Shown here piece by piece: positions 1 to 8,592 of a stretch of 49,449 nucleotides of DNA. The stretch is from a virus. The notes under the pieces were generated by a model. The model worked only from the letters and a program-made list of their open reading frames with translations, did not search any database and was not told the origin of the DNA. The stretch is taken from positions 1 to 49,449 of IMG/VR virus record IMGVR_UViG_3300021961_000145; one strand, 5' to 3'. Both the position numbers and the translations under genes were made by a program. Every line of letters begins with the position of its first letter. Position 1 is the stretch's first letter.

Positions 1-105
1 AATTGTGAATTATTAGATAAAAAAGGTTTTTATATACCAAATCATCAAGACTTATCAAAAAAAGATATGGATAAAATAATAAATATAATTAACAAATATG
101 AGTAA
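1..105 (+). CDS. C-terminal end of a probable DegT-type sugar aminotransferase (5' truncated)
   Basis: The reading frame is open from the first base and stops at 103-105, giving 34 residues. The sequence contains GFYIPNHQDLSKKDMDKII. This resembles the C-terminal end of DegT/DnrJ/EryC1 PLP-dependent sugar aminotransferases, where a 'GLYLP....LT.E.I..V...I' pattern is usual. It overlaps the GDP-mannose dehydratase start by 8 bases. If the call is right, the pair could supply GDP-perosamine or a similar 4-amino sugar. The catalytic part lies outside the window, so the family assignment is tentative; the frame itself is clear. Confidence 0.55.
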   Translation, partial: NCELLDKKGFYIPNHQDLSKKDMDKIINIINKYE

Positions 106-1072
106 AAAGGCACTAATAACAGGTATTAACGGGCAAGATGGTTCTTATCTTGCAGAGTTTTTATTAGAAAAGGGATATGAGGTTTGGGGCGTAGTTAAAA
201 GAAACTCTGTGTCAGAAACACAATCCGTAAGAATTGATCATATTTTTGAGAAATTAAATTTAGAGTATGCAGATTTAACTGATATGGCGTCTTTAGTTAG
301 TGTCTTACAAAAAGTACAACCAGATGAAATATATAATTTAGCTGCACAATCTCATGTTAGAGTAAGTTTTGATCAACCACTATATACTGCAAACGCCACA
401 GGATTGGGAACACTTAATTTATTGGAGTCAGTTAGAATGGTTTCACCGAACTCTAAAATATATCAGGCATCATCATCTGAGATGTTTGGTAATAATATTG
501 ATGAAGACGGGTACCAAAGGGAAACGACACCTATGAATCCTGTATCACCATATGGTTGTGCGAAAGTTTTTTCATATAACATTTGTAGAAATTATAGAAA
601 TTCATATGGGATGAAAATATGGAATGGTATATTATTTAATCACGAATCTCCTCGTAGAGGTACTAATTTTGTCACAAATAAGGTTGTTAAGGCTGCGGTA
701 AGAATTAAATTAGGTTTACAAGGTAACCTACATTTAGGTAATTTAGGGTCAACAAGAGACTGGGGACACGCTAAAGATTATGTTGAAGCGATGTGGATGA
801 TGTTACAAACAGATGAACCTAACGATTATGTTTGTGCGACAGGCGTATCACATTCTGTGAGAGAACTTTGTGAATATGTCTTCACTAAATTAAATTTAAA
901 ATACAAAGATTACATTGTTATTTCTGGTAAACATATGAGACCTGAGGAACTAAATGATTTAAAAGGGGATTCCACTAAATTAAGAAATGAATTGGGGTGG
1001 GTACCTAAATATAGTTTTGAGACTATGTTAGATGAAATGATAGAATATTGGTTAAAATATTATAGTAAATAA
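98..1072 (+). CDS. gmd: GDP-mannose 4,6-dehydratase
   Basis: This short-chain dehydrogenase-type sugar-nucleotide enzyme converts GDP-D-mannose to GDP-4-keto-6-deoxy-D-mannose. The N-terminal NAD(P)-binding loop GINGQDG is at residues 9-15. The catalytic Ser/Glu are in SSSEMFG (125-131) and the Tyr-x-x-x-Lys pair is Y152/K156. The RRG and NFV motifs after residue 185 fit the substrate site. At 324 residues it is close to the usual 320-370 of the family. The start overlaps the previous stop, implying translational coupling. With the aminotransferase remnant and the downstream glycosyltransferases it suggests that the phage alters a surface glycan or decorates its own virion. Confidence 0.93.
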   Translation: MSKKALITGINGQDGSYLAEFLLEKGYEVWGVVKRNSVSETQSVRIDHIFEKLNLEYADLTDMASLVSVLQKVQPDEIYNLAAQSHVRVSFDQPLYTANATGLGTLNLLESVRMVSPNSKIYQASSSEMFGNNIDEDGYQRETTPMNPVSPYGCAKVFSYNICRNYRNSYGMKIWNGILFNHESPRRGTNFVTNKVVKAAVRIKLGLQGNLHLGNLGSTRDWGHAKDYVEAMWMMLQTDEPNDYVCATGVSHSVRELCEYVFTKLNLKYKDYIVISGKHMRPEELNDLKGDSTKLRNELGWVPKYSFETMLDEMIEYWLKYYSK

Positions 1073-1092
1073 ACTTTAATTATTATAATTAT

Positions 1093-1108
1093 ATAATAAA
1101 TTTATTAT
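1093..1108. repeat. 16-bp perfect palindrome abutting the phoH start
   Basis: ATAATAAATTTATTAT is its own reverse complement and ends at the base before the phoH ATG. It lies in the only gap between gmd and phoH. It could be a promoter or operator element, but in DNA this AT-rich chance palindromes are expected. Confidence 0.35.
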
Positions 1109-1861
1109 ATGAGTAGAAGAAGAAATAAACAAATTCCTGAAGAAGATATTATCGAAATGCAGGAATTCCTTAACAGGAGAAACGTAGAAGAGGAGAAGTT
1201 ATTTAAAACAATATCCATTAACGTAAAATGTAAAACAGAAAACCAAAAAAAATTAATAGACTCTATTAGAAATAATGAAATAACAATATGTAGTGGATTA
1301 CCGGGATCAGGAAAGACATTTTTATCTTGTGCGGAGGCAATAAAGTTAGTGACTACTAAAGAAAGGTATAAAAGAATTGTTTTAGTTAAATCTATTACCC
1401 CACTTAAAAATGAAGAAATTGGACACTTACCTGGTGATTTAAAAGAAAAGATGGCACCTATTATGGAATCCTTTACTGATAATATTAGAAAATTAATCGG
1501 TAAAAGTAGAATGGAAAAACTAATAGAGTTAGGTGTAATAGAAATAGTTCCCATTGCATTTGCCAGAGGTAGAAGTATTGACAACTCAATTATATTAATT
1601 GATGAGGCACAAAATATCACATTAGAAAATATTAGAACCCTTATGACGAGAATTGGTGATAATTCTAAAATGGTTATTATGGGTGATGTCAAACAAAAAG
1701 ACTTAAGAAATAAAAAAGAAAGTTCATTAGAAGTAGTTATTGAAAAATTTAAGGATATCGAAGGTTTCGGTTGTGTAGAACTTAGAAACCCTGAAGATGT
1801 TGTAAGAAACCCAATAATTAAAACAATCGAAGAAATTTTTGAAACTTTAGAACCCCAATAA
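1109..1861 (+). CDS. phoH: PhoH-like P-loop ATPase
   Basis: This is a cytoplasmic PhoH-family NTPase, related to the helicase superfamily I core. Walker A is GLPGSGKT (63-70) and Walker B is IILIDEAQN (161-169). A conserved GDVKQKDL segment follows, as in PhoH of T4-like phages. At 250 residues it contains only the ATPase domain, like most phage versions. Its exact role in phage is unsettled; nucleotide or phosphate-stress functions have been proposed. The start follows a palindrome and an AT-only gap, and a 57-residue gene begins 4 bases after the stop. Confidence 0.92.
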   Translation: MSRRRNKQIPEEDIIEMQEFLNRRNVEEEKLFKTISINVKCKTENQKKLIDSIRNNEITICSGLPGSGKTFLSCAEAIKLVTTKERYKRIVLVKSITPLKNEEIGHLPGDLKEKMAPIMESFTDNIRKLIGKSRMEKLIELGVIEIVPIAFARGRSIDNSIILIDEAQNITLENIRTLMTRIGDNSKMVIMGDVKQKDLRNKKESSLEVVIEKFKDIEGFGCVELRNPEDVVRNPIIKTIEEIFETLEPQ

Positions 1862-1864
1862 AAA

Positions 1865-2038
1865 ATGAGTGATAAAAAATATACTTTAAAAACAAAAGAT
1901 AATGAATGTATTAATTCTGTAGAATGTTATTCTTATGAATTTGCATTAGAATATTTTAGTCTTATAAAAAAATTAGACAAAAGACAATTATTAGAAATTT
2001 ATACAATAGAAAAAGATGAGAATAGGGATAACCGTTGA
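1865..2038 (+). CDS. small hypothetical protein, 57 aa
   Basis: The frame opens with an ATG three bases after the phoH stop and ends with TGA at 2036-2038, overlapping the next gene start (2016) by 23 bases. It encodes MSDKKYTLKTKDNECI... with a helical, charged second half (residues 26-57). The tight fit between phoH and the next gene supports a real gene. No family is recognised. Confidence 0.6.
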   Translation: MSDKKYTLKTKDNECINSVECYSYEFALEYFSLIKKLDKRQLLEIYTIEKDENRDNR

Positions 2039-2633
2039 CGGTGTAGTCAGAGACTTTATTACTAAATTTGAGTCTGTTTATGATAAGTATTATCCAGTAG
2101 AATTAGAAGAAGGTGAAGAATCCCCTAAAAGAGACATTAAAGATTTAGATCTTTTAAAGTGGTTTAAATTTACTGGTGGTACTGAAGAACTTAATAGATT
2201 TATGTATGTAGATTCATCTTTAGAGATTTTTGGACACGCTGGAGAAACCAAAATTAATTCAGTAGAACATTTAAATCAATTACATAATTTAATTGAAGAT
2301 TTAGGTCATGAACCTATTATTATCAGTAAAGAACTTAATAATAGTAAACCATCTACTCTATTCTTTTTATCTAAGTTATCTTGTAAAGTTAATACAATAA
2401 AGTTTGTTAGAAATTACTCAGATAAATGGGATCATGTGGATGTTTTAATTACTGCGTCACCAGATACTTTAGTTTCTAAACCATTAGATAAAGTTTCTAT
2501 AAAAGTAATTAATACTTACAATAAAATGTGTAATTCTGATTATACTATTGTGGATTTAAAAGAATTATTAGACGATAAAAAATTGTTAGGTAAAATATTA
2601 GGTACAGAAACTATAGAGTTCGAGGACGTTTAA
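2016..2633 (+). CDS. HAD-like fold protein with degenerate nucleophile motif
   Basis: The 205-residue product begins MRIGITVDGVVRDF, which matches motif I of 5'-nucleotidase-type HAD phosphatases (hhhDxDGVhxDF). The nucleophilic first Asp is replaced by Thr5 while the second Asp (D7) is kept. A mid-region hhhhSKE (PIIISKELNNSK) fits HAD motif II/III spacing with S and K present. Loss of the nucleophile suggests a non-catalytic or altered-function member. It overlaps the preceding small gene, so the two are probably co-translated. HAD assignment is inferred from motif shape only. Confidence 0.5.
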   Translation: MRIGITVDGVVRDFITKFESVYDKYYPVELEEGEESPKRDIKDLDLLKWFKFTGGTEELNRFMYVDSSLEIFGHAGETKINSVEHLNQLHNLIEDLGHEPIIISKELNNSKPSTLFFLSKLSCKVNTIKFVRNYSDKWDHVDVLITASPDTLVSKPLDKVSIKVINTYNKMCNSDYTIVDLKELLDDKKLLGKILGTETIEFEDV

Positions 2634-2678
2634 TATTTACTTATTACAAAAATAAAGTTAAATTAATAAAAAAATCAT

Positions 2679-3008
2679 ATGGATAATTTACTATTAGAAA
2701 TTGGAGGTAAAGAATTATACCTCGACATCGACAGATTGTCAGAAATAGTTCGAATAGAACAAGAACCACTTCCAATAAAAGTAAATGAAGGAAAAGATGG
2801 TGATGATGAAGAACCTATTACCGATACAGGTGGGTTACATATTGACGTAACTAAATACGAGATGTATAGGGAACTGATAGGTGGTATAATGATGTACAAC
2901 GAAGAAGTAGATAATAAAATGGGTGTTGTTGCACTTAACAACGCAACTATACCTTTTAAGATTGCCTTTAACACTCTGTTGATGAAAGGAATTCTTAAAG
3001 AATTATAA
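2679..3008 (+). CDS. hypothetical protein, 109 aa
   Basis: The frame is preceded by an A-rich leader and followed 20 bases later by the glycosyltransferase. The N-terminal half is acidic (KVNEGKDGDDEEPITD around residues 36-51). The C-terminal half (MGVVALNNATIPFKIAFNTL) is hydrophobic but too short and mixed for a clear membrane segment. Position in the + strand operon and uniform codon use support a real gene. No family is recognised. Confidence 0.75.
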   Translation: MDNLLLEIGGKELYLDIDRLSEIVRIEQEPLPIKVNEGKDGDDEEPITDTGGLHIDVTKYEMYRELIGGIMMYNEEVDNKMGVVALNNATIPFKIAFNTLLMKGILKEL

Positions 3009-3028
3009 TAATAAAAAGTAATAATGTT

Positions 3029-4168
3029 ATGAGTGAACAATTAGACAGAATTAAGAATAGTATCGAAAAAATTAACAACAAAGATTTTGGTATTTATTTC
3101 TTTACTATCGACACCAAAGGTAACCCAACCGCAGGTGTTGCGACAATTTACGAACACGTAAAAAAATTAAGAGATTTAGGGTACAACGCTCAAATTCTTC
3201 ATGATAAGAATGATTATAAACTTAGAGAAGATGAAGAAGGTATGGGTATCGCAGAATGGTTAGGTGAAGAATATGCAAACCTACCACACGTTTCTATCGA
3301 ATCACAAAAATTACAAGTTGGTCCTTCTGACTTTGTTGTAGTACCTGAAGCATTTGCAAGTATTATTAAACAAACCGCAAACTTCCCTTGTAAAAGAATT
3401 GTATTTGTACAATCATATGAATACATATTTGAAATGTTGGAGATCGGTGAAGGTTGGGAACAATTTGGTATTAGAGATGTGATTACTACGAATCAAAACC
3501 TTAGTAATTATGTTAATTCAGTTTTTAGAGGTATGAGAACTGATATCGTACCTGTGGGAATCCCATCTTTCTTTAAAGATAGTGATAAACCTAAAATCCC
3601 TACAGTGGCGATGGTTGCGAGAGATAAAAGAGAATTACTTAAAATTGTGAAAGTATTCTATCAAAAGTATCCACACTACAGATTTGTAACATTTAGAGAT
3701 ATGTCAGGATTACCTAGAGAAACGTTCGCAAAAGAATTGGGTCAATCTTTCTTAGGTGTTTGGGTTGATGAACTTTCTAGTTTTGGTACATTCCCATTAG
3801 AATGTATGAAATCTAACACACCTGTAATTGGTAAAATTCCTAGAATGGTACCAGAATGGATGGGTAATATTGATGAGAATGGTAATTTAAATCTTGTTGA
3901 TAATGGTATTTGGACTCCTAATATGAACGCAATTCCTGATATTATCGCAACTATGGTTGGGTTGTACTTAGAAGACGCTCTTCCTGAAAATGTGATGAAT
4001 GGTATGAAAGAATGGGGTGATAAATATAGTGTAGAAGATTCTGATAAAGTTCTTTCTGAAGTTTATGATGGTATTTTTAAAAGGAGGGTAGTTGAATTAG
4101 AAACCACATATACCCAACTTAAAGAAAAAGAGGAAGTAACAACTGAAAATAACGAAACAAATGGCTAA
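3029..4168 (+). CDS. GT-B type glycosyltransferase (GT4-like)
   Basis: The 379-residue product has a two-domain GT-B layout. The N-terminal acceptor half opens with FGIYFFTIDTKGNPTAGV, which includes the Gly-rich loop typical of GT4 enzymes. The C-terminal donor half carries SFGTFPLECMKSNTPVIG (251-268), equivalent to the 'EGFGLPPLEAMACGTPVV' sugar-nucleotide site. The Glu of that motif (E258) is the expected nucleotide-ribose ligand. No signal peptide or membrane segment is seen, so it acts in the cytoplasm. Beside a GT-A enzyme and gmd it probably glycosylates a phage or host structure; substrate unknown. Confidence 0.8.
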   Translation: MSEQLDRIKNSIEKINNKDFGIYFFTIDTKGNPTAGVATIYEHVKKLRDLGYNAQILHDKNDYKLREDEEGMGIAEWLGEEYANLPHVSIESQKLQVGPSDFVVVPEAFASIIKQTANFPCKRIVFVQSYEYIFEMLEIGEGWEQFGIRDVITTNQNLSNYVNSVFRGMRTDIVPVGIPSFFKDSDKPKIPTVAMVARDKRELLKIVKVFYQKYPHYRFVTFRDMSGLPRETFAKELGQSFLGVWVDELSSFGTFPLECMKSNTPVIGKIPRMVPEWMGNIDENGNLNLVDNGIWTPNMNAIPDIIATMVGLYLEDALPENVMNGMKEWGDKYSVEDSDKVLSEVYDGIFKRRVVELETTYTQLKEKEEVTTENNETNG

Positions 4169-4295
4169 AGGACAAGTTAATTCGTACTCACCTAACCCAA
4201 GAAGGAAAAGAAAAGGAGTACACTCAAAAACAAAACGAAGTAAATTAAAAACTAGTAAACTTTATAAAAAAAAATATAGAGGACAAGGTAGATAA
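4161..4295 (+). CDS. small very basic protein, 44 aa
   Basis: The ATG lies inside the last codons of the preceding glycosyltransferase (8-base overlap ATGGCTAA) and the frame runs to TAA at 4293-4295. The product starts MAKGQVNSYSPNPRRKRKGV and ends YKKKYRGQGR, with about 40% Lys/Arg and no acidic residue. The strong base bias, coupled start and clean length argue for a real gene. A nucleic-acid-binding or ribosome-associated role is plausible but not shown. Confidence 0.7.
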   Translation: MAKGQVNSYSPNPRRKRKGVHSKTKRSKLKTSKLYKKKYRGQGR

Positions 4296-4317
4296 CAATT
4301 AAAAAATAAAATATAAA

Positions 4318-5094
4318 ATGGCGAATATTACAGTAATAGTACCAGTACACAAATTAGAAGAAAGTTATATTGTAGGATGTATTGAGAGTATTAAAGGACA
4401 AAGGGTTAAACCTTCAGAAGTTTTGTTTGTTACATCAAACGATGAGGCAATAAAAAACTATTTAAATAATTACGACTTTGGAGATTTAAAAGACGTAACT
4501 AAAGTAATTGAAAACGAGACAGGTAATTATGATTTCCAATCACAAATTAATTATGGTGTTGAAAAAAGTACTGGAGATTATTTTACTTTTGTAGAATATG
4601 ATGATGAAGTGTCTCCTATTTGGATTAAAAATGGGTTAGATTATATTAAATCATATCCTGAAGTGGGGGTATTTTTACCAATAGTATATGAAACTGATGA
4701 AAATGGTAGATTTATTTCATTTACTAACGAAAGTGTTTGGGCTAAAGACTTTTCTGAACAAATTGGTTATCTAGATAATAATACATTACAAAGAGTACAA
4801 AATTTTAACTTCGATGGGATGATTGTTAAACGAGAAACATTCTTAGAAAATGGTGGACTAAAATCTAATATGAAACTTACATTCACCTACGAATTCTTAT
4901 TAAGAATGTCTTATCTTTCTATCCCTATTATGGTTATCCCTAAATTGGGTTACAAACATACTAACAATAGAGAAGGTTCTTTATTCGTAGAATATAAGAC
5001 TACTATCGATGTTTTAGAAAGTAAATTTTGGGTAAACAAAGCAAAGAAAGAATATTTTTTCACTGAAGACAGAGAAATAACATATGAGGTATAA
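4318..5094 (+). CDS. GT-A type glycosyltransferase (family 2-like)
   Basis: The 258-residue product opens with ANITVIVPVHKLEESYIVGC, the first beta strand and nucleotide-binding region of GT2 enzymes. The metal/nucleotide-sugar acidic motif is YDDE (94-97), in place of the usual DxD. The remainder fits a single GT-A domain without membrane helices. It is the second glycosyltransferase of this operon and probably works with the GT-B enzyme on one glycan. Donor and acceptor are unknown. Confidence 0.8.
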   Translation: MANITVIVPVHKLEESYIVGCIESIKGQRVKPSEVLFVTSNDEAIKNYLNNYDFGDLKDVTKVIENETGNYDFQSQINYGVEKSTGDYFTFVEYDDEVSPIWIKNGLDYIKSYPEVGVFLPIVYETDENGRFISFTNESVWAKDFSEQIGYLDNNTLQRVQNFNFDGMIVKRETFLENGGLKSNMKLTFTYEFLLRMSYLSIPIMVIPKLGYKHTNNREGSLFVEYKTTIDVLESKFWVNKAKKEYFFTEDREITYEV

Positions 5095-5102
5095 TAAAAA
5101 TT

Positions 5103-5840
5103 ATGATGTCGGAAGAACCCAAAAAAAGGGGTCGGAAGAGAACATCGAATTTATATTTTGGACCTGATCAGGAGGAAGCAGTAGTTAAGTTTTTAACAAG
5201 TGAGTCATATAGTGAAAGAAATAAAATTTACAATGAATTTCTAAAAGACCCAATAAACAAGATGGTTGAGTCCATCATACGAAGGTATAAGTTATATAGA
5301 AAAGAATACGAATACGAAGACGTACACGCAGACACACTTTCTTTTTTAATTACTAAAATGCATAATTTTAAACCTACTAAGAATAAAAAAGCTTATTCTT
5401 ATTTTGGTACAATCTGTAAACATTATCTTTTAGGTCAACTTATTAAGGATGATAAAAAGATAAAATCTGATGTTTCTTATGAAGATGTATATAACACAGT
5501 AGAGGCAATGGATGAACAAATGTATAGTATTGATGATCAAAAAATGCAATTAGATGACTTTATTAAAGAAATATCTGCAAGCATAAAGGCGGAAATACAA
5601 CATACTAAAGTTTCTGAAACAGAATATAAGGTTGGTGATGCATTAATTAAAATTTTAGATAATTGGGAAACAATATTTGAGCAAATAGAAAGTGGTAATA
5701 AGTACAATAAAAATTTAATACTTTCTTACGTCAGAGAAATAACCGATTTATCGACAAAAGACATAAGAGTTGGTATGAGGAGATTTAAAAAGATGTACGT
5801 ACTCATCAAAAATGACAAAATAGATGACGATTTGTTATAA
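5103..5840 (+). CDS. T4 gp55-like late-transcription sigma factor
   Basis: The segment at residues 73-119 (DVHADTLSFLITKMHNFKP...KAYSYFGTICKHYLLGQLIKDDKK) matches T4 gp55 in the region that corresponds to sigma region 2. In T4 that region has 'EMIADGIEASIKGLHNFDE...[23 protein letters not shown]'. The N-terminus has an AT-hook-like KKRGRKR. The product is longer than T4 gp55 (245 versus 185 residues). Gp55 directs RNA polymerase to short late promoters, so the ATATTTAT boxes in this window are its likely targets. A second Met (5106) is an equally good start. Confidence 0.7.
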   Translation: MMSEEPKKRGRKRTSNLYFGPDQEEAVVKFLTSESYSERNKIYNEFLKDPINKMVESIIRRYKLYRKEYEYEDVHADTLSFLITKMHNFKPTKNKKAYSYFGTICKHYLLGQLIKDDKKIKSDVSYEDVYNTVEAMDEQMYSIDDQKMQLDDFIKEISASIKAEIQHTKVSETEYKVGDALIKILDNWETIFEQIESGNKYNKNLILSYVREITDLSTKDIRVGMRRFKKMYVLIKNDKIDDDLL

Positions 5841-5855
5841 AAAAATAAAGGAAAG

Positions 5856-5863
5856 ATATTTAT
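5856..5863 (+). promoter_or_regulatory. ATATTTAT box (putative phage late promoter)
   Basis: GATATTTATAATAAAA ends 15 bases before the ATG at 5879. It is one of at least 19 copies placed just upstream of gene starts in sense orientation. Confidence 0.5.
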
Positions 5864-5878
5864 AATAAAACAAATGTT

Positions 5879-6259
5879 ATGTCAAGGCCTAAAAAAACTA
5901 AAATTAATTTAGATAAAGATAGTTTACAAGAATTAATGCAGGAAATTTATAATGATTGTAATAACATTATGAATAGTGCTCGTAGAGAACTAAATGAAAG
6001 AAAAAGTAGAGCAGAGATTGAAGACAATAATGATGAATACCAAATAGGTAAAGTCAATAATGAAACTATAAAAATTATTGAGAGTACTGTCGACAAAAAA
6101 ATTGCACTAGCAAAATTACAAAGTCAGATATTAGGTAGTAAATCTGACGACACAAATAAAACTTCAGATAACAGTATTACTGAAGAAGATAAAAGTATTC
6201 TTAGAGAATTATTTAAAGAAAAATCTGAAAACAAAAATACAGAATACGACATAGAATAA
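5879..6259 (+). CDS. hypothetical coiled-coil protein, 126 aa
   Basis: The product is highly charged and predicted to be almost entirely helical, with heptad-like stretches (residues 12-45 and 55-85). It is preceded by an ATATTTAT box and followed 6 bases later by a virion gene, so it is probably late. Small terminase subunits of T4-like phages are short coiled-coil proteins, but no specific motif supports that here and the large subunit is 13 kb away. Function unassigned. Confidence 0.75.
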   Translation: MSRPKKTKINLDKDSLQELMQEIYNDCNNIMNSARRELNERKSRAEIEDNNDEYQIGKVNNETIKIIESTVDKKIALAKLQSQILGSKSDDTNKTSDNSITEEDKSILRELFKEKSENKNTEYDIE

Positions 6260-6265
6260 TTAATT

Positions 6266-7981
6266 ATGAGCGATAAGTTTAGGAATGTTGTATGTAAACC
6301 TGGAGATTTAATCACAGACACTAAGAGGCAGATATTAGAATTAATATCCCTTAACCAAACAATATGTAATAATTTACCTGACTTAAGTGTCCCAAATTTA
6401 ATACCTGAGGTTCCAGATTTAAACCCAAGTCAAAAAGTTATGGACTTTTTGGCTGATATTTTAGCACTAATTTCAGGAATTAACTTTGAAGAAATGCGTT
6501 TACAACTAATTAGTTGGTTAGTTGAACAATTACAACCATTATCAGAAGACCTATCTATAAATTTCATAAATTCAATTAAAAGTTGTTATGCATGCAAAAT
6601 AAACCCTAAAATACCTGAATGGTTATATCAGATACAACCGTCTACCATTGTTTATGATCAAAATAACCAACCTATCCCAAATAGTGGGACAAATGGTGTT
6701 GGATTTAATGTTGAGTTAAATAAAATAGACTTAACTTGTATTTTTGCTGCTGATCCAAATACTGACATAGGTAAATTATTTTATGATGGTAATTCCACCA
6801 CCGACATCAATGCATTTTTATGGGAGGTGATACAATTAAATGGTAGTCCTTTAATTTGGAGTGACCCGACAAATGGAAAACAAATATTAGAGGTACGATA
6901 TTACGAAAATAGTCCTATCGCGTTTACACAAAGAGACGGTACAGTAGCATACCAAAATATAGAACCTAGACCTAGAGTTTTTAATTTTAGAGTAATTAAT
7001 CAAACATATTATAATAAAACCTTAATTAACGTATTAATTGATTATTTTAATAGTCAACAACCTCTTTTTGATGTAGATAAAGTCATACCAAACGTAATTG
7101 ACTTATTGTATGGTACACTTACAAATAAAATCGATTTGCCAGATGAATGTTTAAATAGAGTTGTTGAAATGGAAGCTTCCATAAATGACTATTTAGATAA
7201 TGGTGTTGGAAATGGTAATACAGAATTCACTTTTGATGATAGTTTTTATACTTTTGATAGTAATCAACTATCGAATATAAAACAAAAAGTAAAAGAAAAA
7301 AAATTAGGTATAAAAGAATATAAAAATTGTTGTGGTAAAAATATAAGCTCAATATCCTTCGACACCGTTTTAAAAATAAATGACGAAATTAAAAATAGTG
7401 TGGGATTACAACAAAGAATAAATACATATAATAAAGCTTTAGATGATTTAATTAATGAATCTGTCGATAAAGTAAAATCTTTAGAGAAAGATGCTGCTGC
7501 GGGAGAATTTCTATCAAATTTTATTACCTCATTACAAATTGCTTTGGCTAAATTAGTATTATCACCAAAGAACCTACTAATGTTAAATCTCTTTTATTTT
7601 TTAGTAAATGGTAAACCTGTTACTGAAATTAGTATAAAAAAGATATTAAAGGAATTTGAATGTATAATAGTAGATATATTAAGTGAACTTTTAAGAAAAT
7701 TAATTTATGAATATTTATTACCTTTAGTTATTAAGGCATTAAAAAATTTAGTTAAATGTGTTATCACAAAAAAAATTAAAGAAAAAAATATAAACTATTT
7801 GAAATCAAAACTTAGTCTATTACCTGGATTTGTTAACGATAAAATAGAAGATGTTAATAATTTATTTGGTAAATCTGAAAAGGTGGTAGATAAAGTGAGA
7901 GGGTTTACTGATAAAGTTAATTTAAACTCTTTAAATAATATTAATCTACAATCTAAAAAAGGTGGTAGATTCTGTGATTAA
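6266..7981 (+). CDS. probable virion structural protein (baseplate region), 571 aa
   Basis: Residues 1-110 are helical and leucine-rich; the middle (about 125-275) is a beta-rich region with many Asn, Gly and aromatic residues; the C-terminal third (from about 360) is helical. Near residue 450 lies a hydrophobic stretch (LAKLVLSPKNLLMLNLFYFLV), and another follows at about 475-500. There is no signal peptide. It heads a tight run ending in a gp5-like protein, which points to a baseplate or tail role. No family is recognised. Confidence 0.75.
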   Translation: MSDKFRNVVCKPGDLITDTKRQILELISLNQTICNNLPDLSVPNLIPEVPDLNPSQKVMDFLADILALISGINFEEMRLQLISWLVEQLQPLSEDLSINFINSIKSCYACKINPKIPEWLYQIQPSTIVYDQNNQPIPNSGTNGVGFNVELNKIDLTCIFAADPNTDIGKLFYDGNSTTDINAFLWEVIQLNGSPLIWSDPTNGKQILEVRYYENSPIAFTQRDGTVAYQNIEPRPRVFNFRVINQTYYNKTLINVLIDYFNSQQPLFDVDKVIPNVIDLLYGTLTNKIDLPDECLNRVVEMEASINDYLDNGVGNGNTEFTFDDSFYTFDSNQLSNIKQKVKEKKLGIKEYKNCCGKNISSISFDTVLKINDEIKNSVGLQQRINTYNKALDDLINESVDKVKSLEKDAAAGEFLSNFITSLQIALAKLVLSPKNLLMLNLFYFLVNGKPVTEISIKKILKEFECIIVDILSELLRKLIYEYLLPLVIKALKNLVKCVITKKIKEKNINYLKSKLSLLPGFVNDKIEDVNNLFGKSEKVVDKVRGFTDKVNLNSLNNINLQSKKGGRFCD

Positions 7982-7992
7982 AAAATAAAATT

Positions 7993-8397
7993 ATGGCAAA
8001 CGGATTAATTACATCAATAGAAGCAATTGCGGGGATATTTAAAAACTTATTTACCCCCTCAACACCATTACAACCAATTACAAAAGAAGAAATTCTTATT
8101 GGTACTAAATTTAGAGAAGGATTAAGTGCAATTGATATTGCATCTAAAATAATTGAACGTAAAAAGGAGATTGGGGTCGGAATTGGTCCACTACCCAGTG
8201 GTGCAGAAAATATAGATCTACAAATGGAAATTATAAGGGTTGAGGAAATATTAAACGCTTTATTAACAAAGGCGAAGATTGAAGTTGCCATACCTCCAGG
8301 TACTTTAGTACAGGCAACTGGTGGTAATGCTGGGGGCCCAATAGTTGTTGTAGGAACAACGACATCAATAAGTAAAGGGGAGGGTATTATTAGATAA
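7993..8397 (+). CDS. hypothetical virion-associated protein, 134 aa
   Basis: The product has a helical N-terminal half and a glycine/valine-rich C-terminal half (LVQATGGNAGGPIVVVG). It lies 11 bases after the 571-aa structural gene and 4 bases before the next small gene. Location suggests a minor tail or baseplate component. No family is recognised. Confidence 0.7.
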   Translation: MANGLITSIEAIAGIFKNLFTPSTPLQPITKEEILIGTKFREGLSAIDIASKIIERKKEIGVGIGPLPSGAENIDLQMEIIRVEEILNALLTKAKIEVAIPPGTLVQATGGNAGGPIVVVGTTTSISKGEGIIR

Positions 8398-8401
8398 ATG
8401 T

Positions 8402-8590
8402 ATGGAAAATAGTGCAGTAAATTGGGAAAATATGAATAACGCATCAATAAAAATGCATTTAGAAGAATTATTAAATCAACAGAAAAGTATTAAAGATAAG
8501 ATAATAAAATTATCTGAGAAATTAGAATCTGTTGAAAAGGAATACTTATATGGTAATAAAATTTTAAGTAAAAGATATAGTGGAGAATAA
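8402..8590 (+). CDS. small coiled-coil protein, 62 aa
   Basis: The product is a single amphipathic helix (residues 14-52, heptad pattern of Leu/Ile). An overlapping ATG at 8398 runs into a stop after four codons, so 8402 is the start. The stop is followed by the gp5-like gene after two bases, indicating co-translation. It may be a tail chaperone or small structural protein; this is inference from position. Confidence 0.65.
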   Translation: MENSAVNWENMNNASIKMHLEELLNQQKSIKDKIIKLSEKLESVEKEYLYGNKILSKRYSGE

Positions 8591-8592
8591 AT

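Noticed and set aside
1105-1692. 195-codon - strand frame opposite phoH
   Set aside because: Hydrophobic Ile/Ser/Leu-rich shadow of a well-supported PhoH gene; no conserved motif.
5879-6259. Small terminase subunit (gp16-like)
   Set aside because: Length and coiled coil fit, but no DNA-binding motif is visible and the gene is far from the large subunit; left as hypothetical.
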